From Methanobacteriota archaeon (lineage in GTDB: Archaea > Thermoplasmatota > Poseidoniia > Poseidoniales > Poseidoniaceae): a stretch of 47,322 bases of DNA. Of the stretch, positions 1-8,608 are shown piece after piece; the first letter of the stretch is position 1; every line of letters begins with the position of its first letter. The notes below the pieces were generated by a model. That model was not told the DNA's origin. It was given only the letters and a program-made list of their open reading frames with translations, and searched no databases. Both the position numbers and the translations under genes were made by a program. The DNA is taken from NCBI GenBank assembly GCA_002710015.1, contig PAOW01000009.1:1-47322 (forward strand), given 5' to 3'.

Positions 1-1254
1 GTCTTTTAGATAATAATCAAACCATTCAAGTAAATCTTGCATCCAGTCGAATCTAATCATTTCTGGAAAAGCTTCTCCTCCTCTGCCGCCTAAATCAGAT
101 CGTTCATCCAACTGCGTAGGTCTATCCGGATAGTCATGGTCCCACTGTCCAAACAATCCTTTGGCTTCTATGCCATTATCGATGAGCCGGTTGATTGTCG
201 GTACAGCCATATGGGGATCAACGTTCCAATCATGCATACCTTGAATCAAGTAAACTGACCCTCGATAATTTTCAATCACTCTATCTAAGAAGTATCTTTC
301 AGCCCAATAATCACCAGCAACTTCAGAACCCCACATCCATGCTGAAACACCCGTTCCCGGACCTATTATGTAATCAGGACAAACGTTACCATAATCTTCT
401 TCGTCACCATCTATACCATATGAGCCGTAAACGCCATTGTGCATGATTGGAGCCCTTGCTTCGGATGAACCGTTCTTCCACATTAATTCCTTGACACCTA
501 TCAGGCCAGATATAGGAACAATTGTCTCTAGATATTCATTTCCAAACATAGCGGCTTGCCAAGGTGTTGAACCATCATATGATTTACCGATCATTGCAAC
601 ATTACCGTTCGACCAATCCTGACTTCCCAACCAACTGACCGCTGCATCATTGCCTAGTTGCTCGGCTGTCCCCATGAGATCCATGCAGTGGTTAGAACGG
701 CCAGTCCCTGTTACAGAAACCTGTGCGAAGGCATAGCCATGTGGTAATAATTGGTCGATAATCATCTGACCTAACCAGGTCCCAGGGACTTCAATTGTCG
801 GTGTTTGAACACTTGGCTCTTGGAAATATGGTCCGAATTCTGCAATAACTGGGACTTTTGTCCCTGGAGGAACATCTGGACGCCAATATGCGAGTGATAT
901 CTTACCGTTTGGTGCAGCCCCTCCTTCCTCTATCGGTAAATCGTATTCGACGAATACATGGGTAGAATTCCACTCATTATCTGTTGGCCATATATCGTAG
1001 TTTCCAGTTTCCATAACAAAACCATTTTCTTGATCAGTTATGTAATTTAGAGTGCCTCTTTCCCAAACCGGCACTCGAATCTCATCACTGGATGCATTCT
1101 CTTGGTTCAACAAACTACCATGACTGTCTCCAACTGTTATGGCTATCATAAGGAAAGCAAGGGACACTGCAACTGTTGCCCCTGCAAGTCCATTAAGTAA
1201 CGAAGAGTCACGTGACGCATCCGCTAGTTCTGCTTCAAAGACCTCCTCGTCCAT
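1..1254 (-). CDS. Membrane-anchored CocE/X-Pro dipeptidyl-peptidase (S15-type) hydrolase, 3' end cut by window
   Basis: The frame is open for 418 codons from an ATG at 1254 to the window edge, so the C-terminus is missing. Residues about 20-42 form one hydrophobic segment, so the protein is probably anchored with the catalytic domain outside. The alpha/beta-hydrolase core of the CocE/NonD/S15 family is clear: nucleophile Ser225 in GKSYDGS, candidate Asp342 in GMHDWNV and candidate His373 in GQWDHD, the usual Ser-Asp-His order. Known members cleave Xaa-Pro dipeptides or hydrolyse acyl esters; the substrate cannot be read here. The C-terminal jelly-roll domain of the family would lie beyond the edge. 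The gene is divergent from hutU. It may serve peptide scavenging, which is inference. Confident in the superfamily, not in the substrate. Confidence 0.85.
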   Translation of the reverse strand, partial: MDEEVFEAELADASRDSSLLNGLAGATVAVSLAFLMIAITVGDSHGSLLNQENASSDEIRVPVWERGTLNYITDQENGFVMETGNYDIWPTDNEWNSTHVFVEYDLPIEEGGAAPNGKISLAYWRPDVPPGTKVPVIAEFGPYFQEPSVQTPTIEVPGTWLGQMIIDQLLPHGYAFAQVSVTGTGRSNHCMDLMGTAEQLGNDAAVSWLGSQDWSNGNVAMIGKSYDGSTPWQAAMFGNEYLETIVPISGLIGVKELMWKNGSSEARAPIMHNGVYGSYGIDGDEEDYGNVCPDYIIGPGTGVSAWMWGSEVAGDYWAERYFLDRVIENYRGSVYLIQGMHDWNVDPHMAVPTINRLIDNGIEAKGLFGQWDHDYPDRPTQLDERSDLGGRGGEAFPEMIRFDWMQDLLEWFDYYLKD

Positions 1255-1297
1255 AGACCGCCGGAGAAGTTTCTCCTCATAGAAATGACGATTGCTT

Positions 1298-1308
1298 ACA
1301 ATATTCAA
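1298..1308 (+). promoter_or_regulatory. Possible TATA box of hutU
   Basis: An AT-rich element (acaatattcaa) is centred about 30 bases before the ATG at 1334. Archaeal TATA boxes sit about 25-30 bases before the transcription start, so a leaderless or very short-leader hutU mRNA would follow. This also favours the ATG at 1334 over the TTG at 1292, which would lie before or inside the TATA box. Confidence 0.4.
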
Positions 1309-1333
1309 TAAGGGAATCACTGCTGGCACAAGC

Positions 1334-3376
1334 ATGCAGGATAACATCGATGCTATGCGGAAGTATCTAGCCGAAGGCATTCCTTCCACGTTACCACCAA
1401 ATCCGCAAAATGATAGTGATGTTGATCATGCACCAAAACGGAAGCAGATTTTGAATAATCAAGAAAAAAAATTAGCACTTCATAATGCACTGCGTTATTT
1501 CCCCGAAAATATGCATGAAGATTTAGCTCTAGAGTTCTCTGAAGAGTTAGAATCCTATGGTAGAATATGGATGATGCGATTTAGGCCAACACAATATGAA
1601 ATAAAGGCCTATCCAATAGATACCTACCCCACAAAGTCACGTGAAGCTGCGGCTATTATACTGATGATTCACAACAACTTAGACAAAGAAATAGCTCAAT
1701 TTCCACACGAATTGATTACTTACGGAGGGAATGGTGCTGTGTTCCAAAACTGGGCACAATACAGATTGGTAATGAAGTATCTATGTGAGATGGAAGAAGA
1801 TCAAACTTTAGTGGTTTACTCAGGACACCCAATGGGATTATTCCCTTCATCTAAAGATGCTCCCAGAGTTGTTGTCACAAATGGTATGGTTATACCTAAC
1901 TATTCAAAACAATCTGATTATGATAGGATGAATGCACTCGGCGTAAGCCAATTTGGACAAATGACCGCTGGTTCATACATGTATATTGGACCGCAAGGCA
2001 TTGTTCATGGGACAACAATAACTATTCTTAACGCTGCTCGAATGCACAGGAATGTCTCAGATTCACTTCAGGGTATCACATTTGTTACCTCTGGCTTAGG
2101 TGGGATGAGCGGAGCTCAAGCTAAAGCTGCCGTAATTGCTGGTGCATCTTGTATAGTCAGCGAAATGAACCCCCATGCAGCCGAAAAAAGGCATAAACAA
2201 GGTTGGCTCACAACAATAGCTGATTCAACAGATCATGCCATTGATTTAATGATAGAATCTCGTGACAGGGGAAACCCAATTTCTGTTGGGCATGTCGGTA
2301 ATATTGTCGATTTGCTAGAAAGGTTGGTTCAAAGAAAAGTAAAAATTGACCTTTTGTCTGACCAGACTAGTCTACACAATCCATGGCAAGGTGGTTACTA
2401 TCCTGTAACAATGTCTTTTCAAGATGCGAATCACATGATGTCAAAAAATCCTGATAAATTCAAACTTGAAGTAGAAAAAACACTCAGAAGACATGCCGCT
2501 GCTATTAACTCACTCGTTGATGATGGGACATATTTCTGGGACTATGGTAATGCATTCCTACTTGAGGCATCCCGAGCAGGAGCGGATGTAATGTCTGAGG
2601 ATGGCGATTCTTTCCGTTATCCTAGTTATGTTGAAGACATAATGGGTCCTATGTGCTTTGATTACGGATTTGGTCCATTTAGGTGGGTATGTGCATCTGG
2701 TTTGCAGTCAGATTTGCGAATAACTGATGAAATTGCAAGCCGAGTATTAAGAGAGATGGCCAAGAATTCACCTCCTGAAATACAAGAACAACTAGCTGAT
2801 AACATTCGATGGATTGAAACTGCTGAATCAAATTCAATGGTTGTTGGGAGTCAAGCAAGAATTTTATATGCCGACACCCAAGGTAGAAAAGAAATTGCAA
2901 AAGCATTCAATGATGCAATTCGTGTTGGAGAGATATCTGGCCCAATTATACTTGGAAGAGACCACCATGATGTTGCAGGAACGGACTCTCCATACAGGGA
3001 AACTGCTAACATAAAAGATGGTTCAATGTTCACTGCAGATATGGCGGTTCAGAATTTTGTCGGTGATGCGTTTCGTGGGGCAACGTGGGTTAGTTTACAT
3101 AACGGCGGAGGAGTAGGCTGGGGCGAGGTAATCAATGGAGGCTTCGGCATGCTAATAGACGGCTCAGTATCAAGTGAAAAGAAACTTCTTTCAATGCTTG
3201 ATTGGGATGTAAATAATGGTATATCTAGACGCGCTTGGGCAAGGAACCCTGGTGCAATATTTGCCATAGAGCGTGCTATGCAAAGGAATACTAAATTGAG
3301 GGTTACTCTGCCACACTTCGCAAAGGATAGTATCATTGACTCTATCTATCCTGAGGGTAATGATAGGGATGATTAA
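1334..3376 (+). CDS. hutU: Urocanate hydratase (urocanase)
   Basis: Second step of histidine degradation: urocanate plus water to 4-imidazolone-5-propionate, with tightly bound NAD+, in the cytoplasm. The family signature IMGPMCFDYGFGPFRWV is present with its cysteine, as are the glycine-rich NAD-binding stretch (TSGLGGMSGAQAKAA) and the C-terminal SLHNGGGVGWGE motif. With the ATG at 1334 the protein has 680 residues, like the longer urocanase type rather than the roughly 555-residue form. A frame-extending TTG at 1292 lies at the putative TATA box and is rejected. hutH starts 8 bases before this stop, so the two are translationally coupled; hutI lies about 5.5 kb further on the other strand. 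Confidence 0.96.
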   Translation: MQDNIDAMRKYLAEGIPSTLPPNPQNDSDVDHAPKRKQILNNQEKKLALHNALRYFPENMHEDLALEFSEELESYGRIWMMRFRPTQYEIKAYPIDTYPTKSREAAAIILMIHNNLDKEIAQFPHELITYGGNGAVFQNWAQYRLVMKYLCEMEEDQTLVVYSGHPMGLFPSSKDAPRVVVTNGMVIPNYSKQSDYDRMNALGVSQFGQMTAGSYMYIGPQGIVHGTTITILNAARMHRNVSDSLQGITFVTSGLGGMSGAQAKAAVIAGASCIVSEMNPHAAEKRHKQGWLTTIADSTDHAIDLMIESRDRGNPISVGHVGNIVDLLERLVQRKVKIDLLSDQTSLHNPWQGGYYPVTMSFQDANHMMSKNPDKFKLEVEKTLRRHAAAINSLVDDGTYFWDYGNAFLLEASRAGADVMSEDGDSFRYPSYVEDIMGPMCFDYGFGPFRWVCASGLQSDLRITDEIASRVLREMAKNSPPEIQEQLADNIRWIETAESNSMVVGSQARILYADTQGRKEIAKAFNDAIRVGEISGPIILGRDHHDVAGTDSPYRETANIKDGSMFTADMAVQNFVGDAFRGATWVSLHNGGGVGWGEVINGGFGMLIDGSVSSEKKLLSMLDWDVNNGISRRAWARNPGAIFAIERAMQRNTKLRVTLPHFAKDSIIDSIYPEGNDRDD

Positions 3377-4904
3377 TCTCGATGGCAGAACACTTACTTC
3401 ATCTGAGGTTCGACTTGTAGCAAGAGGAGAAAAGGTCTCAGTTGCTGTTGATGCATGGCTCAATGTCGATAAATCTAGGGCAGTGGTCGAGGATATAATT
3501 GAACAGGACGAGACAGTCTACGGAATAAATACTGGATTTGGAGCCCTTGCCAACCAGACTATATCCAAAGACGATTTATCTCTATTGCAGATCAATCTGA
3601 TTAGATCACATGCGTGTGCTATTGGGGAGCGTATGTCCAAAGAAGATACAAGAGCAATGATGTGTATTCGCGCTAATTCTCTTGTAAAAGGATATTCAGG
3701 CGTCCAACGATCTGTAATCAACCAATTGGTGACATATCTAAACGAAGATATAGTCCCCGTAATTCCACGTTTAGGTTCGCTTGGTGCATCTGGAGACTTG
3801 GCACCTTTGAGCCACATGGCTTTATCATTAATCGGTGAAGGAGAGGTCTGGGATAACGATACCCCTGTATCTACACAGGAAGTATTGAAAATTCGAGGCT
3901 TCATCGGTCTTGAATTGGGGGCTAAAGACGGTTTATCTCTAATCAATGGAACTAGTCAAATGTGTTCGTTCCTAAGTAAGTCTGAAGAGGCATTGAGTAA
4001 TTTGCTACCCATTGCAGATTTAATCGCTTGTGCTACTATGGAAAGTCGAAAGTGTTCCATAAAACCTATGGATTCAAGAGTACAAGAAGTCAGACCTCAC
4101 AATGGTCAGGTGACGGTTGCAGAGCGGATTAGAAAAATATTGAGTAATTCTCAAATTATTGACGCTCACAAAAATCAGACAAGAGTACAAGATGCATACT
4201 CGTTTAGATGTATACCACAAGTACACGGCGCTGTGCATCAGATATTTACTCAACTCCAAGGTATTTTAGAAATAGAAATTAATAGTGCCACGGATAATCC
4301 TTTGATATTCCCTGATGCGGGCATCACATTGAAAGATCAAGTCGTTAGTCAGGGTAATTTTCATGGTGAAATATTGGGCCTTATTGCAGACAGTATGTCA
4401 CACTCTATTTTTGAACTAGCTAATATCAGTGAAAGACGTATCGACCAAGTTGTTGATCCCACCAGAAGTAACTTACCAGCATTCCTTGCGAAAAATTCAG
4501 GTCTTGAATCTGGATTGATGATTGTCCATTATGTTGCAGCGGCTGCATTATCTGAATTGCATGCGGGCTCCATGCCTCGATCAGCATTTTCCACACCTAC
4601 ATCTGGCGGTCAGGAGGATTTTGTTTCAATGGGTGCAACGTCGTGTTGGAACCTAACCAAGTCCTGTGAATTGCTGTCACAAGTCCTAGCTTGTGAATTA
4701 CTGATAGCGTGCGAAGCACTAGAATATACTAACTTGAAACCCTCGCCGCATGTAGAATGTCTCTATAAGCTGGTTCGTAAAGTCGCAGAACCACTAGTTA
4801 GTGACCGTTCAACAGCATCCGAAATTGAGAAGATTTCGAACGAATTGTATGCTGGAGGATGGTTAGCAAGGATTGAAGCTGAATGTGGAATATTACCTAG
4901 ATAA
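3369..4904 (+). CDS. hutH: Histidine ammonia-lyase
   Basis: First step of histidine catabolism: L-histidine to trans-urocanate and ammonia. The Ala-Ser-Gly triad that cyclises into the MIO electrophile lies in GSLGASGDLAPLSH; other aromatic-lyase landmarks are YGINTGFG, the QDAYSFRCIPQVHG stretch and GNFHGE. The frame extends to 3336, but the ATG at 3369 (MINLDGRTLT) gives 511 residues, the usual family length, and overlaps the hutU stop by 8 bases. It follows GAGGGT and therefore looks like the true, coupled start. The 3' end overlaps the convergent DUF835 gene by 8 bases. No FTCD, HutF or HutG gene, which would finish the pathway, lies in this window. Confidence 0.96.
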   Translation: MINLDGRTLTSSEVRLVARGEKVSVAVDAWLNVDKSRAVVEDIIEQDETVYGINTGFGALANQTISKDDLSLLQINLIRSHACAIGERMSKEDTRAMMCIRANSLVKGYSGVQRSVINQLVTYLNEDIVPVIPRLGSLGASGDLAPLSHMALSLIGEGEVWDNDTPVSTQEVLKIRGFIGLELGAKDGLSLINGTSQMCSFLSKSEEALSNLLPIADLIACATMESRKCSIKPMDSRVQEVRPHNGQVTVAERIRKILSNSQIIDAHKNQTRVQDAYSFRCIPQVHGAVHQIFTQLQGILEIEINSATDNPLIFPDAGITLKDQVVSQGNFHGEILGLIADSMSHSIFELANISERRIDQVVDPTRSNLPAFLAKNSGLESGLMIVHYVAAAALSELHAGSMPRSAFSTPTSGGQEDFVSMGATSCWNLTKSCELLSQVLACELLIACEALEYTNLKPSPHVECLYKLVRKVAEPLVSDRSTASEIEKISNELYAGGWLARIEAECGILPR

Positions 4905-5769
4905 TTTCGTCTATCTCTTTTTCAACCTCATTTAGTCCCGTTAATTGTCTAACTCTGAACCTCATTTTTGTAACCTTAGTTCCATGACCTCGCTCTTCGA
5001 GCAAATCAAGTCTATTATCTAGTTCAATTGCTTTGCGAACTGCATTCTCTACTTTTTTGTATGTAGCAAAACTCTTGTCATCGTCTGATTGATACAAAGC
5101 TGGTTCAGCAGCTGAAACTTCTAACCCCATTCGCCTCCAAAGAAGAATTCGCTTACGAGCAATTTCCTTGGTATAACCCTCTCTAGGAATTCTTGTTAAC
5201 ATCGAAAGACTACGCTGATTTTCTATTTCTTCAGACTGAATTTCATCTATATTAGATAGTTCAGTAGTAGTCAGAGCGTCAAAATCCTCCATGTCAATTA
5301 ACTGCTCCACCGGAACTTTCCAATCTGGAGATTCTCTATACCATTTTGCCCTCTGAATTTCATCAAATATCTGATCTGCAAAGACGAAAATAACAGACCA
5401 TGGTCTTCTGTGTAGATTGTCTTTTATCCGCATTGACATGTTTAAAATCTCTGAATATTCGTTGTTTGAATAGAGTAATTCAATTCCTTCCACTATTATA
5501 GTCCCTTTGTGGTTTGAAACACGATTCAGAATTAGTTCTTCTAACTGCTCTATTGAAGGCATGATAGAACCTTTAACAATTTGATTTGTAATCCAATATG
5601 TTTCTACTTTTTCAATATCGATATGGGTGTAAAGTTGGTTTTGCGGAGTACGAGAAATTAGCACTGTGTGCGTTTCATTAATCGTCGACAGTTTGTCTAC
5701 AAATCCTAATATTTCATCATAAGAACCCAAATTATAGGTATACGTATTTCCCGAAATCAAACCATCCAT
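4897..5769 (-). CDS. DUF835-family protein
   Basis: A 290-residue protein with no signal peptide or membrane segment. Residues about 20-165 resemble archaeal DUF835: a strand ending in SRTP, then YWITN (the usual R.P...WLT pattern), a helix, and TIIVEGIELLYSNNEY (the family's vvlLDGleYLi..N.F), followed by the final strand VIFVFAD. This RecA-like domain is common in Thermoplasmata-related and methanogen genomes; its function is not established and it is often coupled to signalling domains. The C-terminal 120 residues are charged and helical. The gene is convergent with hutH (8-base overlap) and divergent from the zinc-ribbon/EF-hand gene. I infer no function beyond the fold. Confidence 0.6.
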   Translation of the reverse strand: MDGLISGNTYTYNLGSYDEILGFVDKLSTINETHTVLISRTPQNQLYTHIDIEKVETYWITNQIVKGSIMPSIEQLEELILNRVSNHKGTIIVEGIELLYSNNEYSEILNMSMRIKDNLHRRPWSVIFVFADQIFDEIQRAKWYRESPDWKVPVEQLIDMEDFDALTTTELSNIDEIQSEEIENQRSLSMLTRIPREGYTKEIARKRILLWRRMGLEVSAAEPALYQSDDDKSFATYKKVENAVRKAIELDNRLDLLEERGHGTKVTKMRFRVRQLTGLNEVEKEIDEII

Positions 5770-5856
5770 AGCGTTCCCTCTACCACTTCGAGTATGTGGT
5801 CCTTAGAGCATCAAGTCCATGAATGATTATATTGTTTGAGGCTGTGGGAATAAGTA

Positions 5857-7704
5857 GTGGCACCAATGTCGGATGACGATAACCAAGATGTGGCAATGGC
5901 TCAATGTGGAGCGTGTGATTCAATTATTCCCTTAGACAGTGAAGTATGTCAAGATTGTGGGATACGCATTGGTGGGATATCAGAAGAAGTTCTTGGTGAG
6001 TGTGGAGCCTGTGGAGTGCTTCTGCCGGTCGATAGCATATCTTGCAATAAGTGTGGAGTGTTTTTTGTCGATATTAACGATAAAGCAGAAATCACCAGTG
6101 ATAATGACGAAACGGATTTGAGTGATCCAGTTGAAATTACAGATTCCGATGAAATCACAATTGAGTCAGACCATATCGACGAAGTTGAGGATGATGTCAC
6201 AGAAACAGAAATTGAAACTCATGTTGAATATGAAAGCGACGATGTAATCGAGACTGAGGTTGCTGTTGAGGAAATTCAGGAAGACACGGAAGACCATGTT
6301 GAGGAAGAAGAATCAACAGACGGACAAGAAACTGCAGATGTGTCTACTGAAAAAGCGGAGTTATCTGAAGATGAAGAAGATGTAGTTGAAGAAGAGCAAT
6401 ATATTGAAACTACAAGCGAGGATATCGAAGAAGGTTCCGTAGAAGAAGGCAATGAAAGCTCCCCTGAAGACGAAGAAGAAGCTAGCATTGAAGAATCGTT
6501 AGAAGAAGAACAAGTTCAAGACTCAACAGAAGATGATGTAGAAGAGAGCGAAATTGAAACCGAGGAACAGGATGGTGTCGATGAAGCTGTAGTTAAGATC
6601 GCATTTGAAAATCTAGCATTGGCAATAGCCGAGCAAAACATGACCGCTGCGGAGGCTTTCATGCAAATTGATACCAGTGACGATAACAAAATTGATGCCC
6701 CTGAACTTCAAAAAGGAATACAAAATATCGCCGGGGAAAAACTTACTCCAAAAGAAATTACAGCGATATTAGATTATCTAGATGCTGATAGTAATAGAAG
6801 AATCGATTCTTCAGAATTCTTTACAAAAATTGACGAATTACGAATAGGAATCAGTCAAGGAAAACTGCCAAAGGTAAAGCAATTCCCCTCACCAACTCAG
6901 AAGTTCTTGATGGGTAAGAAGGCTAATGACATATTCTATCCAATTATGTATTTCTTGATGGCGGCCTTTGTCGGACTGTGGGTAGTTAACGGCATGGGAT
7001 TATTAGTAGATGGCACTGGAGGAAATGTCGTTTACGAAGGTCACACCGATGCCAATGGAGATGAGTTAGAGTCCGGATTCTGGGATATTTGCAATGAAGA
7101 CATAGATAATATTCCAGAGGAATGTAGTGGCACTGTTAGGTTGAATGAAGTGTACCCTTGTGATCCAAAACTTGATTCAAATGATTGTGCCAATTCACTA
7201 ACACCTTTCAGTGGTGAAAATGGCGCAAGCAGTATGCCTGCAGGTTTCTACACCGATGGATATATTTTCATAGGTTTAGGCGTTGCAGGGCTTTTGTTGA
7301 CATTCTATCTGCATAAAATGTATGCTCCTAAGCTCAGAAAGATTGCCAAGGGAGACAATGATTCACCAGAAGAAGAAGATTCCGAAATCGAGGATGATGA
7401 CTCTGAAGATGCTGACGAACAGAACGACGAAGCGGAAGAACAATCAGAGCAAGAAGATGAAGAACTAGAAGAAGACTCTGATGAAGATGAGGAGTATGAC
7501 GACGAAGATTATGATGACGAAGACTATGAAGACGACGATGAAATTGATGTCGGAAGTTGGATCGGATTGGAGATTGATGGAGAGGAATACTTCGGGGAAA
7601 TATTAGAATTTAATGACGATAAGGGAACTGTAACAATCGAGACAGAAGAAGGCGAAGAAATTACTGGCGATCAAGATGACATGTTCCTCGAAGATGACGA
7701 GTGA
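5857..7704 (+). CDS. Very acidic membrane protein with two zinc ribbons, an EF-hand pair and a C-terminal small beta domain
   Basis: A 615-residue protein. Residues 17-34 and 49-66 form two CxxC...CxxC zinc ribbons. A Glu/Asp-rich low-complexity stretch covers about 75-245. Two consecutive canonical EF-hand loops follow at 272-283 (DTSDDNKIDAPE) and 309-320 (DADSNRRIDSSE). Hydrophobic segments lie at about 362-383 and 468-488 with a Cys-containing loop between, then a second acidic run and a small beta domain (about 562-610, Tudor/KOW-like). Zinc ribbons and EF-hands appear to be on the same side of the membrane. The start is GTG at 5857 (TATA-like gattatattg centred 27 bases upstream) or ATG at 5866. 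The next gene, also a zinc ribbon, follows after 4 bases. Function unknown; calcium binding is inferred from the loops. Confidence 0.75.
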   Translation: MAPMSDDDNQDVAMAQCGACDSIIPLDSEVCQDCGIRIGGISEEVLGECGACGVLLPVDSISCNKCGVFFVDINDKAEITSDNDETDLSDPVEITDSDEITIESDHIDEVEDDVTETEIETHVEYESDDVIETEVAVEEIQEDTEDHVEEEESTDGQETADVSTEKAELSEDEEDVVEEEQYIETTSEDIEEGSVEEGNESSPEDEEEASIEESLEEEQVQDSTEDDVEESEIETEEQDGVDEAVVKIAFENLALAIAEQNMTAAEAFMQIDTSDDNKIDAPELQKGIQNIAGEKLTPKEITAILDYLDADSNRRIDSSEFFTKIDELRIGISQGKLPKVKQFPSPTQKFLMGKKANDIFYPIMYFLMAAFVGLWVVNGMGLLVDGTGGNVVYEGHTDANGDELESGFWDICNEDIDNIPEECSGTVRLNEVYPCDPKLDSNDCANSLTPFSGENGASSMPAGFYTDGYIFIGLGVAGLLLTFYLHKMYAPKLRKIAKGDNDSPEEEDSEIEDDDSEDADEQNDEAEEQSEQEDEELEEDSDEDEEYDDEDYDDEDYEDDDEIDVGSWIGLEIDGEEYFGEILEFNDDKGTVTIETEEGEEITGDQDDMFLEDDE

Positions 7705-7708
7705 TTGA

Positions 7709-8065
7709 ATGGTTGACAAGTTAGACTGCCTAGCAGGAAAAGAAGCATGTCCTGTATGTGGAAGCATTGCAGCAATAGGAACTGCAAGATGTCCAGAGTG
7801 TGGCACATTCCACTCAGGAGTGCACTTAGAGGAAAGACAACCCCCTCCTCCTGAAGAAAGACCGACTGAGCGGGATATTAACCCAACCGATTACTCAATC
7901 GATCCTTCATCGGCTATTGCAGTGGAGGAATTTGATTCTGATGATTCAAGTGTGAAAAAATGGAGTGGGGGCTCGAGTGACTTTTCATTCGAAGATGAGG
8001 ATGGGAATAAGCCTGGTAAACTTGACCAGGTTATTCCAGAATCTGAAATAATTTCTGCGGATTGA
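7709..8065 (+). CDS. Small zinc-ribbon protein with acidic tail
   Basis: 118 residues. The N-terminus has a treble-clef-type zinc ribbon with Cys14, Cys17, Cys28 and Cys31 (CPVC and CPECG), resembling the ribbons in the preceding gene. The rest is proline- and acid-rich and probably disordered, without membrane segments. The ATG lies 4 bases after the stop of the 615-residue zinc-ribbon protein, so the two are likely one transcript and may be partners. The family is not recognised and no enzymatic motif is visible. Confidence 0.7.
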   Translation: MVDKLDCLAGKEACPVCGSIAAIGTARCPECGTFHSGVHLEERQPPPPEERPTERDINPTDYSIDPSSAIAVEEFDSDDSSVKKWSGGSSDFSFEDEDGNKPGKLDQVIPESEIISAD

Positions 8066-8121
8066 TTTCACAATAATTGCTTTTGAGCCAGGCAATAGTG
8101 ATAAATCATTATTTTGCAAGG

Positions 8122-8194
8122 TGGGCTCGGCCAGAATTGAACTGGCGATCTTTGCCATGTCAAGGCAACGTCATAACCCCTAGACCACGAGCCC
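8122..8194 (-). tRNA. tRNA-Val, anticodon GAC
   Basis: Folded by hand on the minus strand. The acceptor stem GGGCTCG pairs with CGAGCCC and the discriminator is A73. The D arm has A14, G15 and G18-G19. The anticodon stem TTGCC/GGCAA encloses loop TTGACAT, giving anticodon GAC. The T arm GCCAG/CTGGC encloses TTCAATT. The total is 73 nucleotides without intron, and the bases after A73 are CCT, so CCA is not encoded. G15 with C48 forms a Levitt pair, so this tRNA is a possible substrate for archaeosine, whose precursor pathway is encoded at 17-20 kb. Confidence 0.95.
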
Positions 8195-8217
8195 TTGCGG
8201 TTCTTCCAGAAAGATTC

Positions 8218-8227
8218 GGTATATATC
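8218..8227 (-). promoter_or_regulatory. TATA box of the tRNA-Val gene
   Basis: On the minus strand the sequence reads TTCGATATATACCG; the TATATA core is centred about 28 bases before the first tRNA nucleotide. That is the spacing expected for an archaeal TBP site directing transcription from the mature 5' end or just upstream. It lies in the 47-base gap after the DUF5679 gene, so the tRNA has its own promoter. Confidence 0.7.
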
Positions 8228-8241
8228 GAAATCGGTTTATC

Positions 8242-8394
8242 TCAAGAAACAATTTTTGAGATTTTGCCACTACATCCTGGTTGTGAGCAGAATCCAGCAT
8301 ACCTCGTTCGACCGTTGTCCATTTTTACTAAATTTCCATTCTTGATTAAACCGTACTTCTTGCACTTCAAACAGAAACCTTGTATTCCTTCCAT
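8242..8394 (-). CDS. DUF5679-like small zinc-ribbon protein
   Basis: A 50-residue reading frame starting at ATG 8394 and ending at TGA 8244-8242. It begins MEGIQGFCLKCKKYG and has a second cysteine pair CSQPGC, giving CxxC...CxxxxC with a Lys/Arg-rich middle. This matches the plan of archaeal DUF5679 proteins (M-E-G-x-C-x-K-C-K, then N-G-R, then C-P-x-C), although the second pair is spaced by four residues instead of two. Such proteins are thought to be nucleic-acid-associated zinc ribbons; the role is unproven. It lies directly upstream of tRNA-Val on the same strand. Confidence 0.75.
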   Translation of the reverse strand: MEGIQGFCLKCKKYGLIKNGNLVKMDNGRTRYAGFCSQPGCSGKISKIVS

Positions 8395-8570
8395 TGGGAC
8401 CGTTTGGCCCTACATTACCATAGTAATGAAATCTATCATTCTAAAACTCCAAAAATCTAGTTTTTCCTACTCAGAACCCCCCCTCTAAGGTGTAAAATTG
8501 GAATTTCTTGGTATTTTTTTAACAAAACGCTATACTGCGAGACATAATAGGTATCGGATTTTAAGTCCTT

Positions 8571-8594
8571 GTCGCATAATCTACGTTATGCGAC
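8571..8594. other. Strong inverted repeat (9-bp perfect stem, 6-base loop)
   Basis: GTCGCATAA at 8571-8579 is the exact reverse complement of TTATGCGAC at 8586-8594, with loop TCTACG; a G-T pair could extend the stem to 10. It lies 15 bases beyond the stop of the minus-strand gene at 8609-8935, in the only gap above 200 bases of the window. It could be a transcript-end hairpin, a protein-binding palindrome or part of a small RNA. No U-run follows it directly on the minus strand, so it is not a classical intrinsic terminator. Confidence 0.5.
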
Positions 8595-8608
8595 ATTACC
8601 ATGCACTC

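Noticed and set aside
3518-3946. Open frame of 142 codons antisense to hutH
   Set aside because: hutH is unambiguous here, including the MIO triad; the antisense frame has no motif or ribosome site.
8077-8488. Two plus-strand frames running through the tRNA-Val and DUF5679 genes
   Set aside because: They cross a well-folded tRNA and lie opposite a better supported zinc-ribbon gene.
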